DNA of 11,080 nucleotides from JBEIUO01 sp964549785 (GTDB lineage Bacteria; Planctomycetota; Phycisphaerae; Phycisphaerales; UBA1924), in NCBI GenBank assembly GCA_964549785.1, contig CAZJXA010000100.1:1-11080 (forward strand), written 5' to 3'. Shown here piece by piece: positions 1 to 6,121 of the stretch. Positions within the stretch are counted from its first letter, which is position 1. Each line of letters begins with the position of its first letter. The position numbers and the translations under genes were made by a program. Below the pieces are notes generated by a model. It did not search any database. It was not told the DNA's origin and saw nothing but the letters and a program-made list of their open reading frames with translations.

Positions 1-998
1 GGCTGAACAAGCATCGGAGCATCGGACGGGGCCGCGGGGGAGGGCGCGGGCGAAGACGCGGGACGAGCCGTGCCCGGCGTGGCGGAGGGGCCGCCGCTTC
101 CGATGAGCGTCCGGAGTTCCTCCTGATACCTGTTAAAGCCGCACTCCTTGAGGTGGGCCATCATGCTCGCGAGGGCGAAGCGGTGTGAAGAGGCTTCGGC
201 AAGATCAAACGCGACCGGGACATCGGCCCGGAGCGTCACGAGTTCTTTGGAGAGCGCGAGGTTCGGAAGAGCCTCCCGCAGTTTCTCGCCGCGCTTGCCT
301 TTGATCTGCCCGGCGTTGGCGGCCAGGTTGTCGAGCGTCCCCCACTCTTTGAGAAGGGCCGCGGCGGTCTTTTCGCCGACGCCCTCGACACCCGGCACGT
401 TGTCGACCGTGTCCCCCATGAGTGTGAGCATGTCGACGACCTGGGATGGGCGCAGACCGGTGTCCGAGTGCAGTTGTGCTTCACCAAAGACGAGATCGGT
501 GTGGATGTCGAAGAGTTCGACGGGCGATTGAGGGGGCGTGCAGGACAAGAGTTGCTTGAGGTCCTTGTCCTTCGAGATGATGCGGATGGCGACGTCGGGG
601 CGCTCGGCCCGCATCCGCTTCACCACGGTCGCGAGCACGTCGTCGGCCTCGAAGCCTTCGGCCCCCAAGAGCGGCACGCCGATGGCGCGGAGCATGTCGA
701 GACAGCGGTTGACCTGGCGCTCAAGATCCTCGGGCGGGGGCGGACGGTTGGCCTTGTAATCGGCGAAGAGTTGGCTGCGGAAGGTGCCGCGATCGCCCGA
801 GACATCGAGGGCGACGGCGACAAACGCCGGGCGGCCCCCCACCGCTCCTTCGCCCCTGAACAGTTTCAGCATCATTCCGACAAAGCCGAACGTCATGTTC
901 GTGGGTTCTTTGGTGACCGGGCTGGTCATGGGCGTGCGGATGGCGTGGTAGGCTCGGAAGAATTGGGCGTAGCCGTCGATGAGGTAGAGGGTTGGCAT
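1..998 (-). CDS. polA: DNA polymerase I, N-terminal part (5' nuclease domain), cut by window edge
   Basis: This is the start of DNA polymerase I, which fills gaps and removes RNA primers and damaged strands during replication and repair in the cytoplasm. The 332 visible codons give a complete 5'-3' exonuclease (FEN-like) domain. Metal-binding and DNA-binding signatures are LIDGYAQFFRAYHA at the N-terminus (Asp8), DYKANRPPPP (~81-90), EGFEADD (~115-120), SKDKDLKQL (~143-150, usually GDKDL in relatives) and the helix-hairpin-helix region LMGDTVDNVPGVEGVGEKTA (~193-212). After residue ~300 comes a Pro/Ala/Ser-rich linker that runs off the window, so whether a proofreading domain follows cannot be seen. 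The ATG at 998 is the natural start because homologues begin right at the LIDG strand. There is no Shine-Dalgarno sequence, and an in-frame TGA lies 6 nt upstream. Recognition is firm; only the polymerase half is missing. Confidence 0.95.
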   Translation of the reverse strand, partial: MPTLYLIDGYAQFFRAYHAIRTPMTSPVTKEPTNMTFGFVGMMLKLFRGEGAVGGRPAFVAVALDVSGDRGTFRSQLFADYKANRPPPPEDLERQVNRCLDMLRAIGVPLLGAEGFEADDVLATVVKRMRAERPDVAIRIISKDKDLKQLLSCTPPQSPVELFDIHTDLVFGEAQLHSDTGLRPSQVVDMLTLMGDTVDNVPGVEGVGEKTAAALLKEWGTLDNLAANAGQIKGKRGEKLREALPNLALSKELVTLRADVPVAFDLAEASSHRFALASMMAHLKECGFNRYQEELRTLIGSGGPSATPGTARPASSPAPSPAAPSDAPMLVQ

Positions 999-1004
999 TG
1001 CGTT

Positions 1005-1229
1005 TCAGACGACACGCCGGGCGTCGTTTATCGCATCATTGCGGACCGAGCGCTGCGGCGCGACGAACCCGTCGTGCTCGGGCCGGAGAACTGGCAACAT
1101 CGGCACCGAGATTGCCTTGGCATCGTCGGACGTCATGCTGGCATTGTACCGGAGCGCTGGCGTCAACCCGGGACCCATCGCGAGCGTGTTCCCCAGCGCA
1201 CGGGCCCCGACAAGCGCGGCAGTCGCCAA
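1005..1229 (-). CDS. Possible small protein directly upstream of polA (uncertain)
   Basis: This is an open frame of up to 74 codons from a TTG at 1229, or 43 codons from an ATG at 1136. It ends in TGA 6 nt before the polA ATG and lies in the same frame as polA. Third codon positions are mostly G or C, as in the neighbouring real genes, and the composition is not the Arg/Pro/Ser-rich type seen in antisense shadows here. The ATG at 1136 follows a TACAAT hexamer by 6 nt, which could be a -10 element giving a leaderless message. I recognise no family, signal peptide or membrane segment. It could be a real small gene coupled to polA, a leader frame, or only the 5' untranslated region of polA. Confidence 0.25.
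   Translation of the reverse strand: MATAALVGARALGNTLAMGPGLTPALRYNASMTSDDAKAISVPMLPVLRPEHDGFVAPQRSVRNDAINDARRVV
1143..1148 (-). promoter_or_regulatory. Possible -10 element (TACAAT) upstream of polA
   Basis: On the minus strand TACAAT is followed by 6 nt and then an ATG at 1136. A TTGACG lies only 12 bp upstream, too close to act as a standard -35 with this hexamer. If real, transcription would begin at or next to that ATG, giving either a leaderless small gene or a ~138 nt leader for polA. The evidence is the hexamer alone. Confidence 0.25.
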
Positions 1230-1347
1230 ACAGAACCGACCGCCCGCAAAAGGGGACCAGCGGCGTTGAATAATGGGTGGAGTTGCGGCGCGCCTCGGCG
1301 GGGCGTACCGCGGGTGTCAAGCCGGACCCGGCTTAGGGACGTTTCTC

Positions 1348-1351
1348 GGAG
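1348..1351 (+). promoter_or_regulatory. Ribosome binding site (GGAG) that fixes a TTG start
   Basis: GGAG lies 6 nt before the TTG at 1358. An in-frame TAG at 1334-1336 rules out longer starts and no ATG or GTG lies between them. This site therefore decides the start of the zinc-ribbon gene. Confidence 0.6.
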
Positions 1352-1357
1352 ACAGAC

Positions 1358-1816
1358 TTGCTCTTTTCGACGGACGAGCGCACCACGATCGACGGCCCGG
1401 CCTGCGAAGAGTGCGGCTATTCCCTCGAGGGATTGATTGTCCGGCCCGAAACCTGGTGTCCGGAGTGCGGGGTCACGATGCTGGATGGCTTATGGACGCC
1501 GCAGCCCTGGCCGAGTCGGCGGTGGGTGTTGGTGTTGGTGTGCGGTCCTCTCGCGGCGACTCTGGCTGTGCTCCTGGTCGCGCACTCTGTCCCCGTGGTT
1601 CGCAACTGGTTCGTATGGCCGCTCGGTCTTCTGTGGGTGGCGGCGATTGTGAGTTTCGGCGTGTTCGCCCCGATCGGGATGGCCAAGAGCCTGGTCGCAG
1701 CGCGGGAACCCAAGATTCGCAGGCGTGCCGTGATGTGGCGGATCACGGTGACGGCGATCGCCTTCAACGCCGCGCTCGCGGCGGGGGCGGGGCTCGTCTT
1801 CTTCGCTATGCTGTGA
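1358..1816 (+). CDS. Small membrane protein with N-terminal zinc ribbon
   Basis: This 152-residue protein has two CxxC pairs near its start (Cys16/Cys19 and Cys34/Cys37, in CEECGYSLEGL and WCPECG) that should form a zinc ribbon on the cytoplasmic side. Three predicted membrane segments follow (~56-76, 84-108 and 125-152), with a basic stretch REPKIRRR before the last. The CxxCGYxLxGL motif followed by membrane helices is common in uncharacterised planctomycete proteins; no function is known to me. Translation starts at TTG 1358 with a GGAG site, since an upstream in-frame stop leaves no other start. The stop is only 4 nt before the DNA methyltransferase, so the two are probably co-transcribed and translationally coupled. 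A role in protein contacts or membrane sensing is only a guess. Confidence 0.82.
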   Translation: MLFSTDERTTIDGPACEECGYSLEGLIVRPETWCPECGVTMLDGLWTPQPWPSRRWVLVLVCGPLAATLAVLLVAHSVPVVRNWFVWPLGLLWVAAIVSFGVFAPIGMAKSLVAAREPKIRRRAVMWRITVTAIAFNAALAAGAGLVFFAML

Positions 1817-1820
1817 TCCC

Positions 1821-2642
1821 GTGAACGAATCGTCCCCGTCGCCGATTGCAGAACGAGAGGCTTCGGGAGCCTTCGAGGCAGACTGGCTGGAGTTTGCCCG
1901 AGGCTTGGGCCCGGGATCGATCGACCTTGTGTACGCCGATCCGCCGTTTTTTACGGGCGAGGTGCAGCGGACCCCTGTCGGGGCGGCCCGGGCCGGGCGC
2001 TTCGTCGCCGCCGATTATGACGACCGCTGGACGGATATGCCGGCGTACGTCGGCTGGTTGCGCGAACGGCTGTGTGCCACGCTGCCCGCACTCAAACCCA
2101 CCGGCGTCGTGCTTATCCACTGCGACTGGCACGCCTCCCATCACATCCGCGTGATGCTGGATGAGGTGATGGGAGCCGACGGGTTCATCAACCACCTCGT
2201 GTGGTCCTACGGACTTGGAGGATCATCGCCCAGAAGGTTCGCCCGCAAGCACGACGACATCTTTGCGTACGCCGTCGATTCCGAGCGGTACCACTTCGTG
2301 GCTCCGATGGTTCCCGCGACCTCGGCCCGGCTGAAGGGACAGATGAAGAAAGCGACGGATGTCCTTTCGATCCCGTCGCTCAACAACATGGCGGCGGAGC
2401 GAACGGGGTATCCGACGCAGAAGCCACTGGAACTGTTGGAATTGCTCATCCTGGCCTTCTCACCCGACGGCGGCACCGTGCTCGACCCGTGCTTCGGATC
2501 GGGAACCACCCTCGTGGCGGCCCTTCGGACCGGCCGGCTGGCTGTAGGCTGTGATCTGAACGCCGCCGCGGTGGCGACCTGCCTAGCGAGAATCGCGGCG
2601 ATTGACGGCGACGGGACGCGGCCCGTTGGGAGTTCGCGGTGA
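1821..2642 (+). CDS. Solitary DNA methyltransferase, beta-class N4/N6 amino-methyltransferase
   Basis: The 273-residue product should transfer a methyl group from S-adenosylmethionine to adenine N6 or cytosine N4 in a specific DNA site. The catalytic motif IV, DPPF (40-43), comes before the target-recognition region. Motif X (TQKPLELLELL, ~199-209) and the AdoMet-binding motif I (LDPCFGSGTT, 221-230) follow, which is the beta-class order. The central WSYGLGG...RKHDDIFAYAV resembles the Mod-type adenine methyltransferase family. It starts at GTG 1821, 4 nt after the zinc-ribbon gene, without a clear ribosome site, so coupling is likely. No restriction endonuclease is adjacent, so it is best called an orphan methyltransferase with a housekeeping or regulatory role. 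The recognition site cannot be read from sequence, and adenine is more likely than cytosine from family resemblance only. Confidence 0.9.
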   Translation: MNESSPSPIAEREASGAFEADWLEFARGLGPGSIDLVYADPPFFTGEVQRTPVGAARAGRFVAADYDDRWTDMPAYVGWLRERLCATLPALKPTGVVLIHCDWHASHHIRVMLDEVMGADGFINHLVWSYGLGGSSPRRFARKHDDIFAYAVDSERYHFVAPMVPATSARLKGQMKKATDVLSIPSLNNMAAERTGYPTQKPLELLELLILAFSPDGGTVLDPCFGSGTTLVAALRTGRLAVGCDLNAAAVATCLARIAAIDGDGTRPVGSSR

Positions 2643-2684
2643 CGGCCTTCACAATGCCCACGCTTTCCGGCCCCGTGCGTGCGA

Positions 2685-2690
2685 TAGAGT
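2685..2690 (+). promoter_or_regulatory. Possible -10 element (TAGAGT) just before the start of the four-helix membrane protein
   Basis: TAGAGT lies 7 nt before the ATG at 2698, in a region with no Shine-Dalgarno sequence. Only a poor -35 match (CTTTCC, 16 bp upstream) is visible. If used, the transcript would begin at or beside the start codon. Confidence 0.25.
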
Positions 2691-2697
2691 TGCCCTT

Positions 2698-3288
2698 ATG
2701 ACTTGGCTGAGGCGGGTCTACGACCGCCGCATCGTGAATGTCAATGTGAATGTGGTTCTAGCGGGTGCGCTGGCACTGGGCTTCACGGTGGGCGTGATGC
2801 ACCTGGGCGAACGGGCCGGGATTTGGGACCGTCTGGCGGAGCACATCCCGTCGTTCTCGGTGGGGTTTTTCGGTTACCGCTTTGACTTCAAGGGGCACAC
2901 GTTCGCCGTGACGGGCGTGACGTTGGTGGTTGACCTTCTGGCCGACGTCGCGGTGTACTACGCCTTGCACTGGCTCGCGAATCACATGCCACGGAAGCGT
3001 GAATGCGCGCCGATGCCCGGCTATGCCGATCTCTCGTTCATGCGGGACGCGACCCTCGTTCAGTTCGAGCGGGCGCTGCTCTCACCCATTTTGTACGTCG
3101 TCGCGCTGGGGCTGCAGAACACGTTGCTGCACCAAGGGTTCAGCCTTTCCGCGGCCACTGCGTGGGGCTTCACCATCGGGATCGCGTGTACGCGGGCCTT
3201 GCATACGTTGTGGATGTTGCGGCAGGAACGCCGCGTGGGACTGCCCTCCGCCGCCGACGTGGTGGGGCCGGATGTCGCGGGGAGATAG
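2698..3288 (+). CDS. Four-helix integral membrane protein of unknown function
   Basis: The 196-residue protein has a short basic N-terminus (MTWLRRVYDRR) and about four hydrophobic segments at residues ~18-36, 70-95, 128-145 and 153-173. Loops between them contain Arg/Lys near positions 99-101 and 175-180. I recognise no catalytic motif or family. Near the N-terminus a three-fold tandem 6-bp repeat (AATGTC/AATGTG, 2737-2754) encodes Asn-Val-Asn-Val-Asn-Val at the edge of the first helix. The same frame stays open upstream to 2602, but that part overlaps the methyltransferase and reads as non-coding sequence, so the ATG at 2698 is preferred. It sits 55 bp after the methyltransferase gene and 53 bp before asparagine synthetase on the same strand. 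Confidence 0.75.
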   Translation: MTWLRRVYDRRIVNVNVNVVLAGALALGFTVGVMHLGERAGIWDRLAEHIPSFSVGFFGYRFDFKGHTFAVTGVTLVVDLLADVAVYYALHWLANHMPRKRECAPMPGYADLSFMRDATLVQFERALLSPILYVVALGLQNTLLHQGFSLSAATAWGFTIGIACTRALHTLWMLRQERRVGLPSAADVVGPDVAGR

Positions 3289-3341
3289 GTGATGGCTGAA
3301 CGGGTCGGGATGAATCGGCGGGCACGATCGGGCACCCGCTG

Positions 3342-5282
3342 ATGTGCGGCCTTGGCGCGGTGATCCGGGCGTTCGAGCCGGGGGGAGCTCCTACCGCGGG
3401 CGAAGAGTCGGTCCACGAACACTGGCTGGACGCGATGGATAGCGCCGTTGCCCATCGCGGCCCGGACGGCGCGGGGCGGTTCCGTGACCGACAGACTCGG
3501 CCCGACGGGTCGGTCGTGGAGATTGCGCTGGTTCACCGGCGGCTTTCGATCATCGATCATGCTGGCGGCGGGCAGCCGATGGTGCGGGAGACCCCCGGAG
3601 GGAAGTTGGCGGTGGTGTTCAATGGGTGCATTTACAACCATCGCGCGTTGCGAGCGGAGTTGGAGGGGCTGGGCGAACGGTTTGTCACGGGGCACAGTGA
3701 TACCGAGGTCATCCTTGCGGGCTGGGCGAGGTGGCGATTTGAAGTTTTTCGGCGGCTGAACGGGATGTTCAGCATTCTGCTGTGGGACGGACGGGATGGG
3801 ACGTTCGTGGTTTCGCGGGATGCCTTTGGCGAAAAGCCGCTGTACGGCATCACGGATGGACGGGTCAGCGCGTATGCCAATGTGCCGCGGGCGTTAGGGG
3901 GGTTTCCACAATCTGCCCGAGGGGCGGCTGATGGCCCTGAGGCGGCGGCGGTTGAGGCAGCGGATGTTCTCTACTTTGGAGCGGTGCGGTGGGTCGGGCG
4001 GTTCCGGGGTGTTGAGCAGGCGGAACCGGGCGGCACATATTCCAATCTTGCCGCGACGGACACCGCGTACCAAACGGTGTTCGCGGGGCTCCGGCAGGAG
4101 CGGCGTCACGGGGCGAGCAGCCTTCGACGGGGCGCATCGCGATTCGAAAGGGAGACGGCGACGGACGGCATCGCCCGGATGCTGGAAACGGCGGTGCTGG
4201 ATCGGCTGGAGGCTGACGTGCCGGTGGCGGCGTTGCTGTCGGGAGGGGTCGATTCGTCGTTGGTTTGCGCTCTCGCGAAGCGCTCGCGTCCTGACTTGCT
4301 GACGTTGTGTGTGCGGATGCCCGACGATCGCTACGACGAGTCGGGGCACGCGCGGCGGGTCGCGGAGCATCTTGAGATGCCGCACCGGACGGTGGAAGCG
4401 GGTGAGCGGCCCGCTGAGGACCTGGTCCGGCTGATCAATCTGCTGGGGCATCCGTTCGGCGACAGTTCGCTTCTGCCGACGTTCTGGGCGTGCCGGGCGG
4501 CACGCGAGCATGCGAAGGTGGTGCTGACGGGGGACGGGGGTGACGAAGTTTTCTTGGGGTATGAGAGGTATCAAGCAGTCGACGCGCTGGCCGTCCTGCG
4601 GATCTTGCGGCCCCTCCTCGTTCTCTCCCCGCTGTCTCGGGGGGCCGCGACGGAGCCGACGTCACGGGCAGCGAAGTTTGCACGTCTGCTGGGGGCCGCG
4701 CGGGGGCGCGGCTATACGGATTTGGTGGCGATTTTTCCGATCTTGGAGCTGTGCGAGTTGGTCTCCCCGCGGATTGCACGGCAGGCCGGCACCGACCGGG
4801 CGACAAGTTCAGAGGCGGTCGAGTGGGACGTTTCCGACCACTTCCCCAACGTGCTGCTCCGCAAGGTGGATCATGCCGCGATGGCCGCGGGCGTTGAGAC
4901 ACGGGCTCCGTTTCTGGATCATCGGCTCGCGGCGGCGGTGCTGCCGCTGGGCCGCTCGGTTCTGTGCCCGCGCGGGGAGCGCAAAGGTCTTCTGCGGGCG
5001 ATCGCCCGTCGGCACCTGCCGGCGGGAATCGTCGACCGGCCGAAGCAAGGCTTCGCGATTCCGATCGGGGAGTGGTTCCGGACGGACTATGGCGGGTTGA
5101 AGGCGTTGCTGACGGACGCGCTGGGCTCGGCCGATCCGTTTCCGGAGTCTCGGCTCGGGGTTGAGATCAGCATGGCGACCGTGCGGCGGATCGTTGACGA
5201 GCACATGGAGGGCCGCCGGGACCACTCGCAGCGACTCTTTATGCTGCTCTCGACCGCGATCTGGTGCCGCTCGGCGGCTTAG
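3342..5282 (+). CDS. asnB: Asparagine synthetase (glutamine-hydrolysing)
   Basis: This 646-residue enzyme makes asparagine from aspartate, glutamine and ATP in the cytoplasm. The N-terminal glutaminase domain has the nucleophile Cys2 directly after the start Met (MCGLGAV), HRGPDG (38-43), HRRLSIID (65-72), FNGCIYNH (93-100) and SDTEV (119-123). The synthetase domain has the ATP loop LSGGVDSS (299-306), TGDGGDEVFLGYERY (396-410), VETRAPFLDH (518-527) and RPKQGFAIPIGEW (566-578). The requirement for Cys right after Met fixes the start at ATG 3342. Two oddities stand out. The NGEIYN motif reads NGCIYN, so a glutamine-binding glutamate is a cysteine at residue 96, and the linker between domains (~180-290) diverges from the usual FASELKAL pattern. 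Related amidotransferases of this fold serve in exopolysaccharide or natural-product pathways, but no such neighbours are present here. Confidence 0.93.
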   Translation: MCGLGAVIRAFEPGGAPTAGEESVHEHWLDAMDSAVAHRGPDGAGRFRDRQTRPDGSVVEIALVHRRLSIIDHAGGGQPMVRETPGGKLAVVFNGCIYNHRALRAELEGLGERFVTGHSDTEVILAGWARWRFEVFRRLNGMFSILLWDGRDGTFVVSRDAFGEKPLYGITDGRVSAYANVPRALGGFPQSARGAADGPEAAAVEAADVLYFGAVRWVGRFRGVEQAEPGGTYSNLAATDTAYQTVFAGLRQERRHGASSLRRGASRFERETATDGIARMLETAVLDRLEADVPVAALLSGGVDSSLVCALAKRSRPDLLTLCVRMPDDRYDESGHARRVAEHLEMPHRTVEAGERPAEDLVRLINLLGHPFGDSSLLPTFWACRAAREHAKVVLTGDGGDEVFLGYERYQAVDALAVLRILRPLLVLSPLSRGAATEPTSRAAKFARLLGAARGRGYTDLVAIFPILELCELVSPRIARQAGTDRATSSEAVEWDVSDHFPNVLLRKVDHAAMAAGVETRAPFLDHRLAAAVLPLGRSVLCPRGERKGLLRAIARRHLPAGIVDRPKQGFAIPIGEWFRTDYGGLKALLTDALGSADPFPESRLGVEISMATVRRIVDEHMEGRRDHSQRLFMLLSTAIWCRSAA

Positions 5283-5285
5283 AAT
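5280..5285 (+). promoter_or_regulatory. Possible -10 element (TAGAAT) for the amidase gene
   Basis: TAGAAT overlaps the TAG stop codon of asnB, 55 nt before the amidase ATG. No good -35 is visible at 16-18 bp. The same hexamer precedes the plus-strand sigma gene at 8521, which slightly raises its standing. Confidence 0.25.
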
Positions 5286-5340
5286 CCGCTCACCCGTTTT
5301 CCGACCCGACACGTTTCAACCTTTTGCCCCGAGCGGACCG

Positions 5341-6093
5341 ATGATTCGACCCGTGCACGAACTTCTTTCTCGCCGAATCCTGATCCAGCGTGGCCTGTTG
5401 CTCGGGGGCGCTGCGCTGGCGGGCAACTCGCTTCTTGCGGGTTGCCAAGCCGCGCCCGCGGGCAACTCGGCGGCCCTTCCGGGCCCACAATGGCCGACGG
5501 AGCACGTGCTGCCGCCCGTCTCGCACGTCCCCGGCGGGCCCGCGCACGCTCCCGCACCGCCCGCCGGGCCGGTCAAGCATGTCATCCCTCGGGCCGCCTG
5601 GGCCAAGGCCGGACCCAAGATGTCGGTTTCCAAGCCGATGCGGGGCGTACAGCGGATCACGATCCACCACGATGCCACGAACTCGTCGGGGCTTCGCGGT
5701 CAGGCCGCGGTGGCGCGGCGTCTTGAAAGCATCCGCCGGTACCATCGCTCGAGGGGTAGCGAGTGGGTTGATATCGGGTACCACTACATCATCGACCCCG
5801 AGGGCCGGGTCTGGGAGGGTCGTCCGCTCGCGATCGAGGGGGCGCACGTCAAGCAGACCAACGACCACAATTTGGGCGTCATGCTGATGGGCAATTTCAG
5901 TCAACAGCGCCCAACGGCGTCGCAGATTGCGACGCTGAACGGCTTTGTGCGGGATCAGATGCTGCGGTATCGGGTGTCAACGAACCGGTTGTTCACTCAC
6001 CAGGAACTGAAGAGTTCGGAGTGCCCCGGAACCAACCTGCAGTCGTACATGAATACGGCGCGTTCTCGCGGCGGCCGGCTGGTTGTGGGCTGA
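5341..6093 (+). CDS. N-acetylmuramoyl-L-alanine amidase, probable Tat-type lipoprotein
   Basis: This 250-residue enzyme belongs to the Amidase_2/PGRP/T7-lysozyme fold and should cut the bond between N-acetylmuramic acid and L-alanine in peptidoglycan, outside the cytoplasmic membrane. The N-terminus carries twin arginines in LSRRILIQRG (9-18), a hydrophobic stretch and a lipobox LLAGC with lipidation at Cys35. This is followed by a Pro/Ala/Gly-rich spacer to about residue 82. The catalytic domain shows the zinc ligands His109 (ITIHHDAT), His220 (FTHQEL) and Cys228 (SECPG), with GYHYIIDPEGRVWEGRP (146-162) carrying the conserved active-site Tyr147, and GAHVKQTN (167-174). The frame is open upstream to 5161 but overlaps asnB without similarity, so ATG 5341, directly before the signal sequence, is the start. 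A role in wall turnover or fragment recycling is inferred. Its 3' end faces the convergent gene ending at 6122. Confidence 0.92.
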   Translation: MIRPVHELLSRRILIQRGLLLGGAALAGNSLLAGCQAAPAGNSAALPGPQWPTEHVLPPVSHVPGGPAHAPAPPAGPVKHVIPRAAWAKAGPKMSVSKPMRGVQRITIHHDATNSSGLRGQAAVARRLESIRRYHRSRGSEWVDIGYHYIIDPEGRVWEGRPLAIEGAHVKQTNDHNLGVMLMGNFSQQRPTASQIATLNGFVRDQMLRYRVSTNRLFTHQELKSSECPGTNLQSYMNTARSRGGRLVVG

Positions 6094-6121
6094 CTCGATC
6101 GAGTGCCATAAACGCGGAACT

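Larger units (their letters stand above)
999..1357. other. Divergent intergenic region between polA and the zinc-ribbon gene
   Basis: This 359 bp stretch separates two divergently transcribed genes, so promoters for both should lie in it. Apart from the uncertain small minus-strand frame at 1005-1229 and the TACAAT hexamer at 1148-1143 (minus), I see no convincing gene. No RNA gene, strong hairpin or good -35/-10 pair at 16-18 bp spacing was found by eye for either direction. Confidence 0.5.

Noticed and set aside
468..1436. Long plus-strand open frame of 322 codons antisense to polA
   Set aside because: It lies opposite the clear 5' nuclease domain, has the Arg/Gly-rich composition of a high-GC shadow frame and matches nothing recognisable.
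1524..1545. G-rich repeat GGTGGGTGTTGGTGTTGGTG considered as a G-quadruplex
   Set aside because: It is only a two-tetrad pattern and is explained by codons for Trp-Val-Leu-Val-Leu-Val in a membrane helix.
2602..2697. Upstream extension of the four-helix membrane protein into the methyltransferase gene
   Set aside because: The extension is not hydrophobic or conserved in look, and the ATG at 2698 fits the positive-inside start of the first helix.
3894..4574. Minus-strand open frame of 226 codons inside asnB
   Set aside because: It is rich in Arg, Pro and Gln and sits opposite conserved asparagine synthetase sequence; it is a shadow.
5161..5340. Upstream extension of the amidase frame
   Set aside because: It overlaps the end of asnB, lacks similarity, and would bury the twin-arginine signal sequence that starts at 5341.
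6093..6104. Perfect 12-bp palindrome ACTCGATCGAGT between convergent genes, considered as a terminator
   Set aside because: The stem would be only 4 bp around a 4-nt loop and no T-run follows on either strand.
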